Part shown: piece by piece, positions 8,942 through 16,956 of the stretch
How the letters are laid out: each line of letters opens with the position of its first letter
How positions within the stretch are numbered: the stretch's first letter is position 1
Assembly: GCF_000723165.1 (NCBI RefSeq)
Contig: NZ_HG322949.1
Span: 1,803,184 to 1,867,183 of the forward strand
Direction: 5' to 3'
Source: Janthinobacterium agaricidamnosum NBRC 102515 = DSM 9628
GTDB lineage: Bacteria; Pseudomonadota; Gammaproteobacteria; Burkholderiales; Burkholderiaceae_D
DNA: 64,000 bases
Notes under the pieces: generated by a model
The model's input: the letters and a program-made list of their open reading frames with translations, nothing else
What the model was told of the DNA's origin: nothing
Databases searched by the model: none
Program-made: the position numbers and the translations under genes

Positions 8942-8972
8942 TCAGCTTCCTTTGAAAATCGGTGATGCTTGA

Positions 8973-10142
8973 TTAGCCGCCCGCGCGTTGCAGGCTGCTG
9001 CGCCATTCGGCTTCGCGCTGGTCCGCGGCGCTGGGGCCGCTCGGCAGCGCCTGGTAGGAACCGACCGTGCAGGCTGTCAATTCTTCAATCAGCGTGCCGC
9101 GGGTCATCGGACCTTGCCACAGCCTGTCCGGGGTTTGCCTGACGCTGTCACGCAGCACCGCGTAACCGCGGGCGCGCCGCCGCTGGTCGATATGGGCGGT
9201 ATGAGCCACCTGGTCGAGCATCGTGGCGGCCTGTCCGGCGCGCTGCTGGCTCAGCTTCATCAGCCACGCGGCGGTGTCTTCCTGGCTGCCGCGCGGCGTC
9301 AGTTCGGCTTGCGCCGACAAGGCGCTGTTGAGCGACTTGGCTTGCGCCATGCTGCTTTGCACCAGCCGCACCGCGGACGTATCGGCCAGCGACATGCACA
9401 GGCGCCGGCCTTGCAGCTTGCGGTCCTGCAAGCCACCGGCCATGCCCGAGTGGACTTGCTCCATCAGGGCACCGAACGGCTTGCCGCTGCTGGCCGCCGT
9501 CTTTCTCAAGGTGTCGAACAGCGCTTCCGGCGTCAGCGCCGCGCCGTCGGCCGCGCCGCAAGCCCGGCGCAACGATTGCATCGACTTGAAGTCGCCGGCC
9601 TGGCCGAGCTGGGCCAGCACGCGCGACAGCGTGTCGCCATCCTGCTGGCCGGCGCGGATCTGCGGGCCGTGCTTTTTATCCAGCTCGGCCAGCATGGCGC
9701 CCAGCTTGGCGTCCATGATTTGCCGTTTTGGATCGTCCGGGGTTTTCTTCAGCTCTTCGCGTACCGAACCGAGCAGCAGATGGCGCTGCAAGGGATCGTA
9801 CGGCGACAGCATGTCTTCCAGCGACTGTTCGCTGCCGTCGCGCAGGTTGGACATGACCTTCTTGCTGACCGCCTGGATATGTTCTTCGTCATCGTCGTCA
9901 TCGTCGAGCGCCGAAGAGCCGGAGGCCCCGGAACCCTTGCGGGCCTGCGTCAGGCGCCGCGCCAGGCTCTTGCCCGGTCCCGGCGCCTGGCGCGCCTGGC
10001 CGGAGCGGAAGCTGGCCAGGCCGGTGCTGGACGCGTTGCGCGCGGCATCGCGCGGATCGACCGCGGCCGGCTGGTTCCTCAATTCAGAGAGGTGGCGCTG
10101 GCGGATGCGGTTGTTGAGGGCGGCTGAATTATTGATGTTCAT
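8973..10142 (-). CDS. sctW: SctW gatekeeper (YopN-TyeA/HrpJ type)
   Basis: About 389 aa, the length of a fused YopN plus TyeA protein. A disordered, secretable N-terminus is followed by an acidic run (DDDDDDEE, about residues 83-90) and then an all-helical body (SLEDMLSPYDPLQRHLLLGSV, KRQIMDAKLGAMLAEL, both in pieces). The C-terminal part (GPMTRGTLIEELTACT) matches the TyeA-like end. It controls the switch from translocators to effectors. The start is unclear: ATGs at 10148 and 10142 lie within or directly after the hrp box, without a Shine-Dalgarno site, so translation may be leaderless. Confidence 0.88.
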   Translation of the reverse strand: MNINNSAALNNRIRQRHLSELRNQPAAVDPRDAARNASSTGLASFRSGQARQAPGPGKSLARRLTQARKGSGASGSSALDDDDDDEEHIQAVSKKVMSNLRDGSEQSLEDMLSPYDPLQRHLLLGSVREELKKTPDDPKRQIMDAKLGAMLAELDKKHGPQIRAGQQDGDTLSRVLAQLGQAGDFKSMQSLRRACGAADGAALTPEALFDTLRKTAASSGKPFGALMEQVHSGMAGGLQDRKLQGRRLCMSLADTSAVRLVQSSMAQAKSLNSALSAQAELTPRGSQEDTAAWLMKLSQQRAGQAATMLDQVAHTAHIDQRRRARGYAVLRDSVRQTPDRLWQGPMTRGTLIEELTACTVGSYQALPSGPSAADQREAEWRSSLQRAGG

Positions 10143-10147
10143 GGCCA

Positions 10148-10175
10148 TGAGTGGCGCGTATCTCGATCTGGTTCC
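10148..10175 (-). promoter_or_regulatory. hrp box for the sctW-sctV operon
   Basis: Minus strand GGAACC, 15 nt, CCACTCA: a perfect match to the HrpL consensus of Pseudomonas/Erwinia Hrp1 systems (GGAACC, 15-16 nt, CCACNNA). Its last base is the A of an ATG, so transcription would start at about the sctW initiation codon. Confidence 0.85.
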
Positions 10176-10211
10176 AGCGGCGCATGGCGCCGCGTTTGGC
10201 GGCAAGGCGAT

Positions 10212-10240
10212 GGAACCCGAAGGGGCCGGCCGGTTACTTA
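10212..10240 (+). promoter_or_regulatory. hrp box for the sctD-U operon
   Basis: GGAACC, 16 nt, TTACTTA, ending 33 bp before the sctD start. It diverges from the sctW box, so the 125-bp gap serves both core operons. Confidence 0.68.
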
Positions 10241-10273
10241 CAGCGGAGATTGTATTGAACGAGGGGATAGGCT

Positions 10274-11413
10274 ATGTTGGAACTCAGGGTATTGAATGGC
10301 TTGCATCGCGGCGCGGTATTGCCGTTGGCGGGCGACAGCGTCACCATCGGCTGCAGCGAAGACGCCGACATGGTGATGGTTGATAACGCCATCGAAGCGG
10401 AACATGCGGTACTGCGCTTTAATGGCGTGGACTGGGTGCTGCTGGCGGAACAGGGCCGCATCGCCGGTGTCGGCCAGACCTCGGCCAGCGACAGCGTCGA
10501 GCTGGTTCCGGACCAGCCGGTATTGCTGGGCGATAGCGGCATCTGGCTGGTGCTGTCGAGCGCCGAAGCGGCGTGGATCGCGCCGCCGGCCGGCCATCCC
10601 GGCCTCGCCGCGGCGCAGCCTGAGGCGCGGGTTGAGCCGCAGCCGGCCTATGGCTCCGATGCAGGCTTCAGTGGTGCTTCCGACGCGGGTTTTTATGGCG
10701 GTTCCGACGCCGATTTCAATCCCCGCGCCGAGCCCGGTTTCAGCGACGACCCGGTGGTGCTGCCGCCGCCCGCGCCAGGCGGATCGGCCGGCGCGCCGCC
10801 GAATCTGCCGACGCCGCGCCGGCGCAGTCGCTGGCTGCCGCGCCGCCTCAGCCTCGGACTGGTGCTGGCGCTGACCGCGATCGTCTGCAGTACCGCCTAT
10901 GCGCTGGTGCAGCGCGACGAAACGCCACCGCGGCGCCGGCCGCTGACGCTGGACCTGGCCAGCACGCCCAGGGCGGCGCGTGCGGCGGCATCGGCATCGG
11001 CGGCTGCGGCAGTTGCGTCAACCAGCGTCGCCGCGGCGCCGCTGAGCGATCAATTCCGCCAGCGCCTGCGCGAGGCCGAGTTGCTGGACCGCATAGACCT
11101 GCAGCTGGGCGCCGCCAAATGGGTCATGCGGGCCGACCTCGACGACGACGAGCGGGCCCGTTTCGAGCGCATCCTGGCCAGTTTCGTGGCCGAGCATCAC
11201 ATCACCTTTCCGGTGCAGGCGCATATCGTGACGGCCGAAGGCATGCTGCCATTTAAAATCCAGCAAGTGATCACCGGCTCCACTCCCAGCCTGGTCACCG
11301 CCGACGGCGAGCGGCTGTATGTCGGCGACGATTATCGCGGCACGCGGGTGGTGGCGATCGACCAGCACCGCCTGAGCTTCGTCGGCAAACGCAAGATCGA
11401 GGTGAACTGGTGA
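10274..11413 (+). CDS. sctD: SctD, outer ring of the inner-membrane base
   Basis: 379 aa. An N-terminal FHA-like domain (about 1-100; VTIGCSEDADMVMVDNAIEA) is followed by a Pro/Gly-rich linker, a single membrane segment (LSLGLVLALTAIVCSTAYAL, near 195-215) and a periplasmic part with ring-building modules (LVTADGERLYVGDDYRG). This is the YscD/HrpQ architecture, slightly short for YscD and closer to HrpQ. GAGGGG lies upstream of the ATG. It opens a nine-gene core operon in HrpQ-HrcN-HrpO-HrpP order. Confidence 0.93.
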   Translation: MLELRVLNGLHRGAVLPLAGDSVTIGCSEDADMVMVDNAIEAEHAVLRFNGVDWVLLAEQGRIAGVGQTSASDSVELVPDQPVLLGDSGIWLVLSSAEAAWIAPPAGHPGLAAAQPEARVEPQPAYGSDAGFSGASDAGFYGGSDADFNPRAEPGFSDDPVVLPPPAPGGSAGAPPNLPTPRRRSRWLPRRLSLGLVLALTAIVCSTAYALVQRDETPPRRRPLTLDLASTPRAARAAASASAAAAVASTSVAAAPLSDQFRQRLREAELLDRIDLQLGAAKWVMRADLDDDERARFERILASFVAEHHITFPVQAHIVTAEGMLPFKIQQVITGSTPSLVTADGERLYVGDDYRGTRVVAIDQHRLSFVGKRKIEVNW

Positions 11414-12792
11414 ACGCCGCCATCGACGATGGCAAGCCGGCGATCGCCCCGGCATTGGCGGCGGTGCGCGAACGCTTGCCGGACTGGCTGGCCGGCTTGC
11501 CGGAGCGGCCCGGCCTCGACACCTACGGCCGGGTCGGGCAAGTGGTCGGCACGCTGATCGAAGCGGCAATGCCGCCGGCCGCGATCGGCGAACTGTGCCA
11601 CCTGATCCTGCCGGAGCGTACCGGCCAGCCGATGCTGGCCGAAGTGGTCGGCTTTTCAGGCAAGACCACGCTGCTGTCGGCGCTCAGCCCGCTGGAAGGC
11701 GTGTCGAACCAGACCCTGGTCCAGCCTTTGCGGCGCAGCCACACGGTCGAAGTCGGCGAACATCTGTTTGGCTGCGTGCTGGACGGATTTGGTCGTGTCG
11801 TGTTCGACACCCAGGGCCGCAAGACCGAGCCGGCCGCCTGGCGCAGCACGGTGCCGGTGATCCGCGACGCGCCGGTGGCGACCGACCGGCCGCGCATCGT
11901 CGATACGCTGGCGACCGGCGTGCGGGCGATCGACGGCTTGCTGACGCTGGGACGCGGCCAGCGCATGGGCATCTTTGCCGGTCCCGGCTGCGGCAAGACC
12001 ACGCTGATGGCGGCGATTGCGCGCGGCTGCGGCGCCGACGCCATCGTGTTCGGCCTGATCGGCGAACGTGGCCGCGAAGTCAACGAATTCCTGCAGCATG
12101 AACTGGACGCCGAGCTGGTCTCTAAAACCATCATCGTCTGCGCCACCTCGGACCGCACGTCGATGGAGCGCGCCCGTGCCGCCTTCACCGCCACCGCGAT
12201 CGCCGAAGGGTTCCGGGCGCGCGGCAAGCATGTGCTGCTGCTGGTCGATTCGCTGACCCGGTTTGCGCGGGCCCAGCGCGAAATCGGCCTGGCGGCCGGC
12301 GAACCGCCGGCCCGCGGCGGCTTTACGCCATCGGTCTACACCATGCTGCCGCGGCTGGTCGAACGGGCCGGTTTGACGCAGAGCGGGTCGATCACCGCGC
12401 TGTACACCGTGCTGGTGGATGGCGAGGCGGCCTCGGACCCGATCGGCGATGAAGCCAAGTCGCTGCTCGACGGCCATATCTTGCTGAGCAAGAAGCTGGC
12501 CGAGCAGGGGCATTACCCGGCCATCGACGTATTGGCCAGTATCAGCCGGACCATGGGCAACGTCACCGAATCGGCGCAGCGCAAGTCGGCCTCGCGCTTC
12601 CGCGAATTGATGGCGCGTTATCAAGAGATGGAGTTGCTGATACGGCTGGGCGAATACAAGTCCGGCACCGATGAACTGGCCGACCGGGCGGTCGAGCTGC
12701 GGCCCGAGCAGTTGTCGTTCCTGCGCCAGGATACGCGCGGACAATCGCCGTATGACGAAACCATGGCCCGCATGGCCGAGCTGGCCGCATGA
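11410..12792 (+). CDS. sctN: SctN, type III ATPase
   Basis: 460 aa. The Walker A motif GPGCGKTT is near residues 191-198, Walker B LLLVDS near 276-281, and FTPSVYTMLPRLVERAG is the conserved F1-like stretch. It is the hexameric ATPase that strips chaperones and unfolds substrates at the cytoplasmic face. It starts with GTG overlapping the sctD stop (GTGA), implying translational coupling. Confidence 0.98.
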   Translation: MNAAIDDGKPAIAPALAAVRERLPDWLAGLPERPGLDTYGRVGQVVGTLIEAAMPPAAIGELCHLILPERTGQPMLAEVVGFSGKTTLLSALSPLEGVSNQTLVQPLRRSHTVEVGEHLFGCVLDGFGRVVFDTQGRKTEPAAWRSTVPVIRDAPVATDRPRIVDTLATGVRAIDGLLTLGRGQRMGIFAGPGCGKTTLMAAIARGCGADAIVFGLIGERGREVNEFLQHELDAELVSKTIIVCATSDRTSMERARAAFTATAIAEGFRARGKHVLLLVDSLTRFARAQREIGLAAGEPPARGGFTPSVYTMLPRLVERAGLTQSGSITALYTVLVDGEAASDPIGDEAKSLLDGHILLSKKLAEQGHYPAIDVLASISRTMGNVTESAQRKSASRFRELMARYQEMELLIRLGEYKSGTDELADRAVELRPEQLSFLRQDTRGQSPYDETMARMAELAA

Positions 12793-13271
12793 ACGGTCGC
12801 GCGGCCGGCCGCCAGCGCGAAGTGGTCGACGTGGCCGAGCCGCGCAAGCCCGACCGCACGCTCGATGGCGTGATCAATGTGCGCAAGCAGCGCAGCGAGC
12901 GCATGGAGCGCGAGCAGCGCGAGGCGCTGGCGGCCTGGCGCGAACTGCGCATGGGCTTGCGCGCATACAAGCTGGTCTGGCGTCAGAGCGTGCTCGACGC
13001 CCAGCAATTCTGGCAGCACAGCCGCGCTGATTTTTTTGCGATGCGTACGTCCAGCGGCGAGTTTTTCAACGCCCGGCGGGTGTACACCAAGATGCGCGGC
13101 ATCAGCGACCAGGCGCTGCTGGCGTGGCGCGAAGCGCTGTTGCCGTGCCGCCAGGCGGGGCGGGTCTTTTTCGAGGCCAAGCTGGCGGTACGGCTGGCCC
13201 GCCTGAACCAGGAAAAATTAAGCATGGTGCGCGACAGCATCGCGCTGCAACACCGTCTGCAGGAGGATTAA
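12789..13271 (+). CDS. sctO: SctO, central stalk of the ATPase
   Basis: 160 aa, almost entirely helical and rich in Arg, Glu and Gln, with two long helices as in YscO/HrpO/FliJ. It overlaps sctN by ATGA and lies between sctN and sctP, the conserved position. It should dock in the SctN hexamer and contact SctV. The family has little sequence conservation, so position and helical character carry the call. Confidence 0.9.
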   Translation: MNGRAAGRQREVVDVAEPRKPDRTLDGVINVRKQRSERMEREQREALAAWRELRMGLRAYKLVWRQSVLDAQQFWQHSRADFFAMRTSSGEFFNARRVYTKMRGISDQALLAWREALLPCRQAGRVFFEAKLAVRLARLNQEKLSMVRDSIALQHRLQED

Positions 13272-13838
13272 ATGTCAGCCATATCGCCATACCGGGGCGC
13301 GGCTTTGCACGCCGAAGAGCATCGGGCGCCGCCCAGGCCGCCCCAGCACCATGCCGATCCGGTCAAACCGTACAAACCGCAGCCGCCGCGGGCGCCGCGC
13401 CACGACGACGGCGCGGCACAGCGGGAACCGCGGCAGGCCGATGACAAGGCCGCCCAGTGCGCTACGGTGACGGCGTGGATGCCGGACGAACGGGCGCGTC
13501 GCGAACAGGGCGGCGGGCAGGACGACGACAAGGATGGCCAGGACGGCAAGGAGGGGGGCGTGGCGCCGTCGGCCGGCGCGCCGCCGGCGCCGGACCCCGA
13601 CCTGGACCTGTGCGCCGACGCCTTGCTGGGCCTGGGGGCCGACAATGGCGTGTTCGAACTGCTGCTGCCGGGCGGCCGTTCGCTGAATGTGGCGGTCGAT
13701 TCGAACGACAGCCGCATCAGTTTCCTGCTCAGCACCGCCGACAATGGGCTGGCGAAACAGCTGCGCGAAAAAAAAATGGAACTGGAAGGCCGGTTGCAAC
13801 GACGTATGGGTAAGAAAACCACTGTCACGCTGCTGTAG
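13272..13838 (+). CDS. sctP: SctP, needle-length regulator/substrate switch
   Basis: 188 aa. A disordered Pro/His- and Asp/Gly-rich N-terminal two thirds (PPRPPQHH, GGGQDDDKDGQDGKEGG) ends in a compact C-terminal domain (about 110-188; GVFELLLPGGRSLNVAVD) like the T3S4 switch domain. It is much shorter than YscP and close to HrpP of Pseudomonas, so the ruler part is short. It directly follows sctO. Confidence 0.85.
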   Translation: MSAISPYRGAALHAEEHRAPPRPPQHHADPVKPYKPQPPRAPRHDDGAAQREPRQADDKAAQCATVTAWMPDERARREQGGGQDDDKDGQDGKEGGVAPSAGAPPAPDPDLDLCADALLGLGADNGVFELLLPGGRSLNVAVDSNDSRISFLLSTADNGLAKQLREKKMELEGRLQRRMGKKTTVTLL

Positions 13839-13883
13839 CCGTCCCGGCGCCGCATGCGTGCGGTACGTCTAGCCAGGATTCCC

Positions 13884-15137
13884 ATGTCTTATTTCGTTGC
13901 GCCCGGACGGGCCACCGCTCTCGATTTGACGCCGACCCGCGTGACGGCGCAGTTTGCCGCGCTGACGCGCCAGCTCGGCGGCGGCATGCAAGCCGATTGC
14001 GGCGCTATCGCGCTGTCGCTCACCTTGGCGCCGGCGGCCAGCCTGGACGCCGCCGGTTCCGATGAGGCGCTGGTATTCGACGGGCCGCATGGCGCCGTGA
14101 CGGTACAGCAGGGCGTGCGCTTGCTGCGCGCGCTGACCGGCATCGACCTGAGCTCGGCCGCGATGCAGGGGCCGCACTGGGCCTGGCTGGAAGCGGCGGC
14201 GCTGGCGCGCCTGCGCGGCACGCCGCTGGCCTTTGCGCAAACTGTACGATTGGCCGCTCCGGATGCCGCTCCGGATACCGGCGCGGATGGCGACTTGCTG
14301 GCGCTGGCCCTCAGCCTGGAAGATGCCGGCCAGCGGGGTGCCGTCCATCGCATCGTCACCCGCGCCAGCGCCAGCGTAGCGACCTGGCGCGCATGCCTGG
14401 CCGATCCGCTATGGCGCGCCGTGCCGCGCGCCGCGCTGTCCGACGCTTTCCTGCCCAACCCGCAGCCGGTGCTGCTGGCGCGCCATCGCTTGCCGCTGGC
14501 GCTGCTGCAAACCCTGCGTCCGGGCGACATCGTGCTGCCCGACCATCCTTATTTCGACTGCGCCGGCGCTGGCCTGCTGAGCCTGGGCGCACAGCGTCTG
14601 GGCGTGCAATTCCACGCGCCGCGCTCGCTGATTATTACTGCAATGGAGCAAACAATGGACTATTACACCGCATCCGATTACGAGACTGAACCGGATTATC
14701 CATCCGGGCATGGGGCTGAGCATCCAGCGCACTATCAGGAAAATCATCAGGCGGACTTTCCGGCAGAGCATCAGGATTATCGGGCGGACCAGCAGGCGGA
14801 CTACCGGGCGGATCATCAGGCCGACTATCAGGCCGGTTATGAAGCGCAGCCGCCAGCCGCCCCGCTGGCGCCGCCGGCGGCCGAACCGGCCCACGCCGAG
14901 CCGCGTTCCACGTCTGTCGAGCAACTGCCGCTGAGCCTCGATTTCGTGCTGGGCCAGCTCAACCTGAACCTGGGCCAGATGCGCCAGCTGGCGCCGGGTG
15001 TGGTGCTGGAGCTGGGGCAGGGCACGCCGGCCAGCATCGGCGTCATGTGCGGCGGCCGCCTGCTGGGCCGCGGCGAAGCGGTCAATGTCGACGGCAAACT
15101 GGGCGTACGCCTGACGGAATGGACGGAGCAAGCGTGA
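13884..15137 (+). CDS. sctQ: SctQ, cytoplasmic sorting-platform (C-ring) protein
   Basis: 417 aa. ATG 13884 is chosen for AGGA five nt upstream; an ATG at 13854 lacks a site. The N-terminal part includes a SpoA-like beta segment (LRPGDIVLPDHPYFDCAG). The C-terminal SpoA2 domain reads LSLDFVLGQLNLNLGQMRQL through GRGEAVNVDGKLGVRLTEW. Between them, about residues 258-320, lies an unusual His/Gln/Asp/Tyr-rich repeat linker (units like YRADHQAD). A strong internal start within this linker would yield a separate C-terminal product, as in YscQ; Pseudomonas has two genes instead, hrcQA and hrcQB. Confidence 0.92.
   Translation: MSYFVAPGRATALDLTPTRVTAQFAALTRQLGGGMQADCGAIALSLTLAPAASLDAAGSDEALVFDGPHGAVTVQQGVRLLRALTGIDLSSAAMQGPHWAWLEAAALARLRGTPLAFAQTVRLAAPDAAPDTGADGDLLALALSLEDAGQRGAVHRIVTRASASVATWRACLADPLWRAVPRAALSDAFLPNPQPVLLARHRLPLALLQTLRPGDIVLPDHPYFDCAGAGLLSLGAQRLGVQFHAPRSLIITAMEQTMDYYTASDYETEPDYPSGHGAEHPAHYQENHQADFPAEHQDYRADQQADYRADHQADYQAGYEAQPPAAPLAPPAAEPAHAEPRSTSVEQLPLSLDFVLGQLNLNLGQMRQLAPGVVLELGQGTPASIGVMCGGRLLGRGEAVNVDGKLGVRLTEWTEQA
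14645..14657 (+). promoter_or_regulatory. Internal ribosome-binding site and start for a short SctQ-C product
   Basis: GGAG, 6 nt, ATG (14655-14657), in frame with sctQ at Met258. It would give a 160-residue protein consisting of the repeat linker and SpoA2 domain. Internal starts giving SctQ-C are known for YscQ and Spa33. Confidence 0.65.
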
Positions 15138-15793
15138 ACAATCAATATGATGTCGTGTCATTTTCCATCCTGCTGGGGATGCTGTCGCTGATACCGCTGA
15201 TCGTCGTGACCACTACCTCGTTCCTGAAGATTTCGCTGGTGTTGCTGGTGCTGCGCAACGCCATCGGCGTGCAGCAGGCGCCGCCGACCATCGCGATCTA
15301 CGGCATCGCGCTGGCTGTCAGCGCCTTCGTGATGGCGCCGACGGTGCAGGAAATCGGCAACCGGGCGCTGAAACTGCAATCGTCCACCAGCGATTCGTCG
15401 CACGCGGCGCCGCTGCTGCAGCAGGCCCAGACGACGCTGGAGCCGCTGCACCAGTTCATGCTGAAATTCAGCCAGCCGGCGCAGCGCGAACTGTTCCTCG
15501 ATTCGGCCCGCAAACTGTGGCCCAAGGATATGGCCAAGGCCGCCACGTCCAGCGATACGCTGATCGTGCTGCCGGCGTTTGTCGTCTCCGAACTGCAGGC
15601 CGGCTACCAGATCGGTTTCCTGATCTATATCCCGTTCGTGGTGATCGACCTGCTGATCTCGAATTTGCTGCAGGCGCTCGGCATGCAGCAAGTCAGTCCG
15701 CAAACGCTGACCATTCCGCTGAAGATGCTGCTGTTCGTGATGGTCGATGGCTGGGGCAAGCTGCTGCATGCGCTGGCGATGTCCTATCTGTGA
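15134..15793 (+). CDS. sctR: SctR, export apparatus core
   Basis: 219 aa, typical FliP/YscR size. Conserved stretches are LIPLIVVTTTSFLKISLVL, LRNAIGVQQAPP and LLISNLLQALGMQQVSPQ. It builds the SctR5T1S4 entry pore. GTG start, overlapping the sctQ stop, with GGAG six nt upstream. Confidence 0.98.
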   Translation: MNNQYDVVSFSILLGMLSLIPLIVVTTTSFLKISLVLLVLRNAIGVQQAPPTIAIYGIALAVSAFVMAPTVQEIGNRALKLQSSTSDSSHAAPLLQQAQTTLEPLHQFMLKFSQPAQRELFLDSARKLWPKDMAKAATSSDTLIVLPAFVVSELQAGYQIGFLIYIPFVVIDLLISNLLQALGMQQVSPQTLTIPLKMLLFVMVDGWGKLLHALAMSYL

Positions 15794-15876
15794 CCGTCCG
15801 CTCCCCGTTTTACCTCTGATTTTTAGCGCCGGCGCTGGTCGCCGGGGCGCTTCCGATTTCCTGAAAGGACTTCAGC

Positions 15877-16149
15877 GTGGCCGATACCTTACAATTTTTC
15901 CAGCAGGGCCTGTGGCTGGCCGTCGTCTTGTCGGCGCCGCCGCTGATCATCGCCACCGTGTGCGGCGTGCTGGTGTCGCTGGTGCAGGCGATTACCCAGG
16001 TACAAGACCAGACGCTGCCGTATGTGGTCAAGCTGGTTGCCGTCGCGGTGACGCTGGCCGTGCTGGGCCGCTGGCTGGGCAGCGAGTTGATGCAACTGAC
16101 CGAAACCGCGTTCCGCCTGATTCCCGGCGCCGGCCGCATGGGGATGTAA
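15877..16149 (+). CDS. sctS: SctS, export apparatus core
   Basis: 90 aa with two membrane segments; PPLIIATVCGVLVSLVQAIT and QDQTLPYVVKLVAV are conserved in FliQ/YscS. GTG start with AAGGA seven nt upstream. An 83-bp gap to sctR is the largest within the operon. Confidence 0.97.
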   Translation: MADTLQFFQQGLWLAVVLSAPPLIIATVCGVLVSLVQAITQVQDQTLPYVVKLVAVAVTLAVLGRWLGSELMQLTETAFRLIPGAGRMGM

Positions 16150-16152
16150 AGC

Positions 16153-16956
16153 GTGTACACCGTCATGCCTCATTCGCTCCTGCTGGAGATCCAGTCGCTG
16201 CTGATCGCGCTGGCGCTGACGCTGCCGCGCATCGCGGTATGCCTGGCGATCCTGCCAGGCTTCGGCGCCGGCACGCTGACCATGGTGATGCGCGGCGCCG
16301 TCGCGTTTGCGCTGGCGCTGCCGGCCGTGGTGCCGGCCTTCGCCAGCGTCAATGCGACGCCGCCGGGAATGCTGCTGGCGGGCATGCTGAGCTTCAAGGA
16401 GGCCGCCATCGGCGGCATGCTGGGGCTGACCCTGGCGGTGCCGGTCTGGGTGGTGCAATCGATCGGCTCGATCCTCGACGCGCAGCGTTCGCCGATCCAG
16501 CTGGCGTCGAACAATGCGTCGTTCGACCATGACGCCAGCGCCATCGGCGCGATGCTGGTGCAGGCGGTGATGCTGGTGCTGATACAGGCCGGCCTGTTCA
16601 CCGCTCTGACCCGCATCCTGATCGAAAGTTACGGCATGTGGCCGGTGATGAGCCTCAGTCCGCCGTTCGACCCGCTGCACCTGGACGTGATGATCCAGCG
16701 CTTTTCCGAATTTGTCTGGCATATCGTGGTGTATGGCGGGCCGCTGCTGATTCCGCTGGTGATGGTCGATTTCGGCTTTGCCATCATCGGCGTGTTCGCG
16801 TCGAACCTGCAGGTGTCGTTCGCCGCGGCGCCGATCAAGAGCCTGGCCGGCATGTTCATCCTGCTGATTTACTGGCCGACGCTGTCCTATTACGTGGCCG
16901 GCGACTTTTCCCACATCCTCGACCTGAGCGCGATCCTGCTGGGGCATGGCACATGA
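16153..16956 (+). CDS. sctT: SctT, export apparatus core
   Basis: 267 aa multi-pass FliR/YscT-family protein (LPRIAVCLAILPGFG, VVQSIGSILDAQR, FASNLQVSFAAAPIKSLAG). GTG start 3 bp after sctS; the next Met in frame is four codons on. Forms the entry pore with SctR and SctS. Confidence 0.97.
   Translation: MYTVMPHSLLLEIQSLLIALALTLPRIAVCLAILPGFGAGTLTMVMRGAVAFALALPAVVPAFASVNATPPGMLLAGMLSFKEAAIGGMLGLTLAVPVWVVQSIGSILDAQRSPIQLASNNASFDHDASAIGAMLVQAVMLVLIQAGLFTALTRILIESYGMWPVMSLSPPFDPLHLDVMIQRFSEFVWHIVVYGGPLLIPLVMVDFGFAIIGVFASNLQVSFAAAPIKSLAGMFILLIYWPTLSYYVAGDFSHILDLSAILLGHGT

Noticed and set aside
14740..14840. CRISPR-like repeats in sctQ
   Set aside because: Units are short, degenerate, in frame and coding; no spacers.
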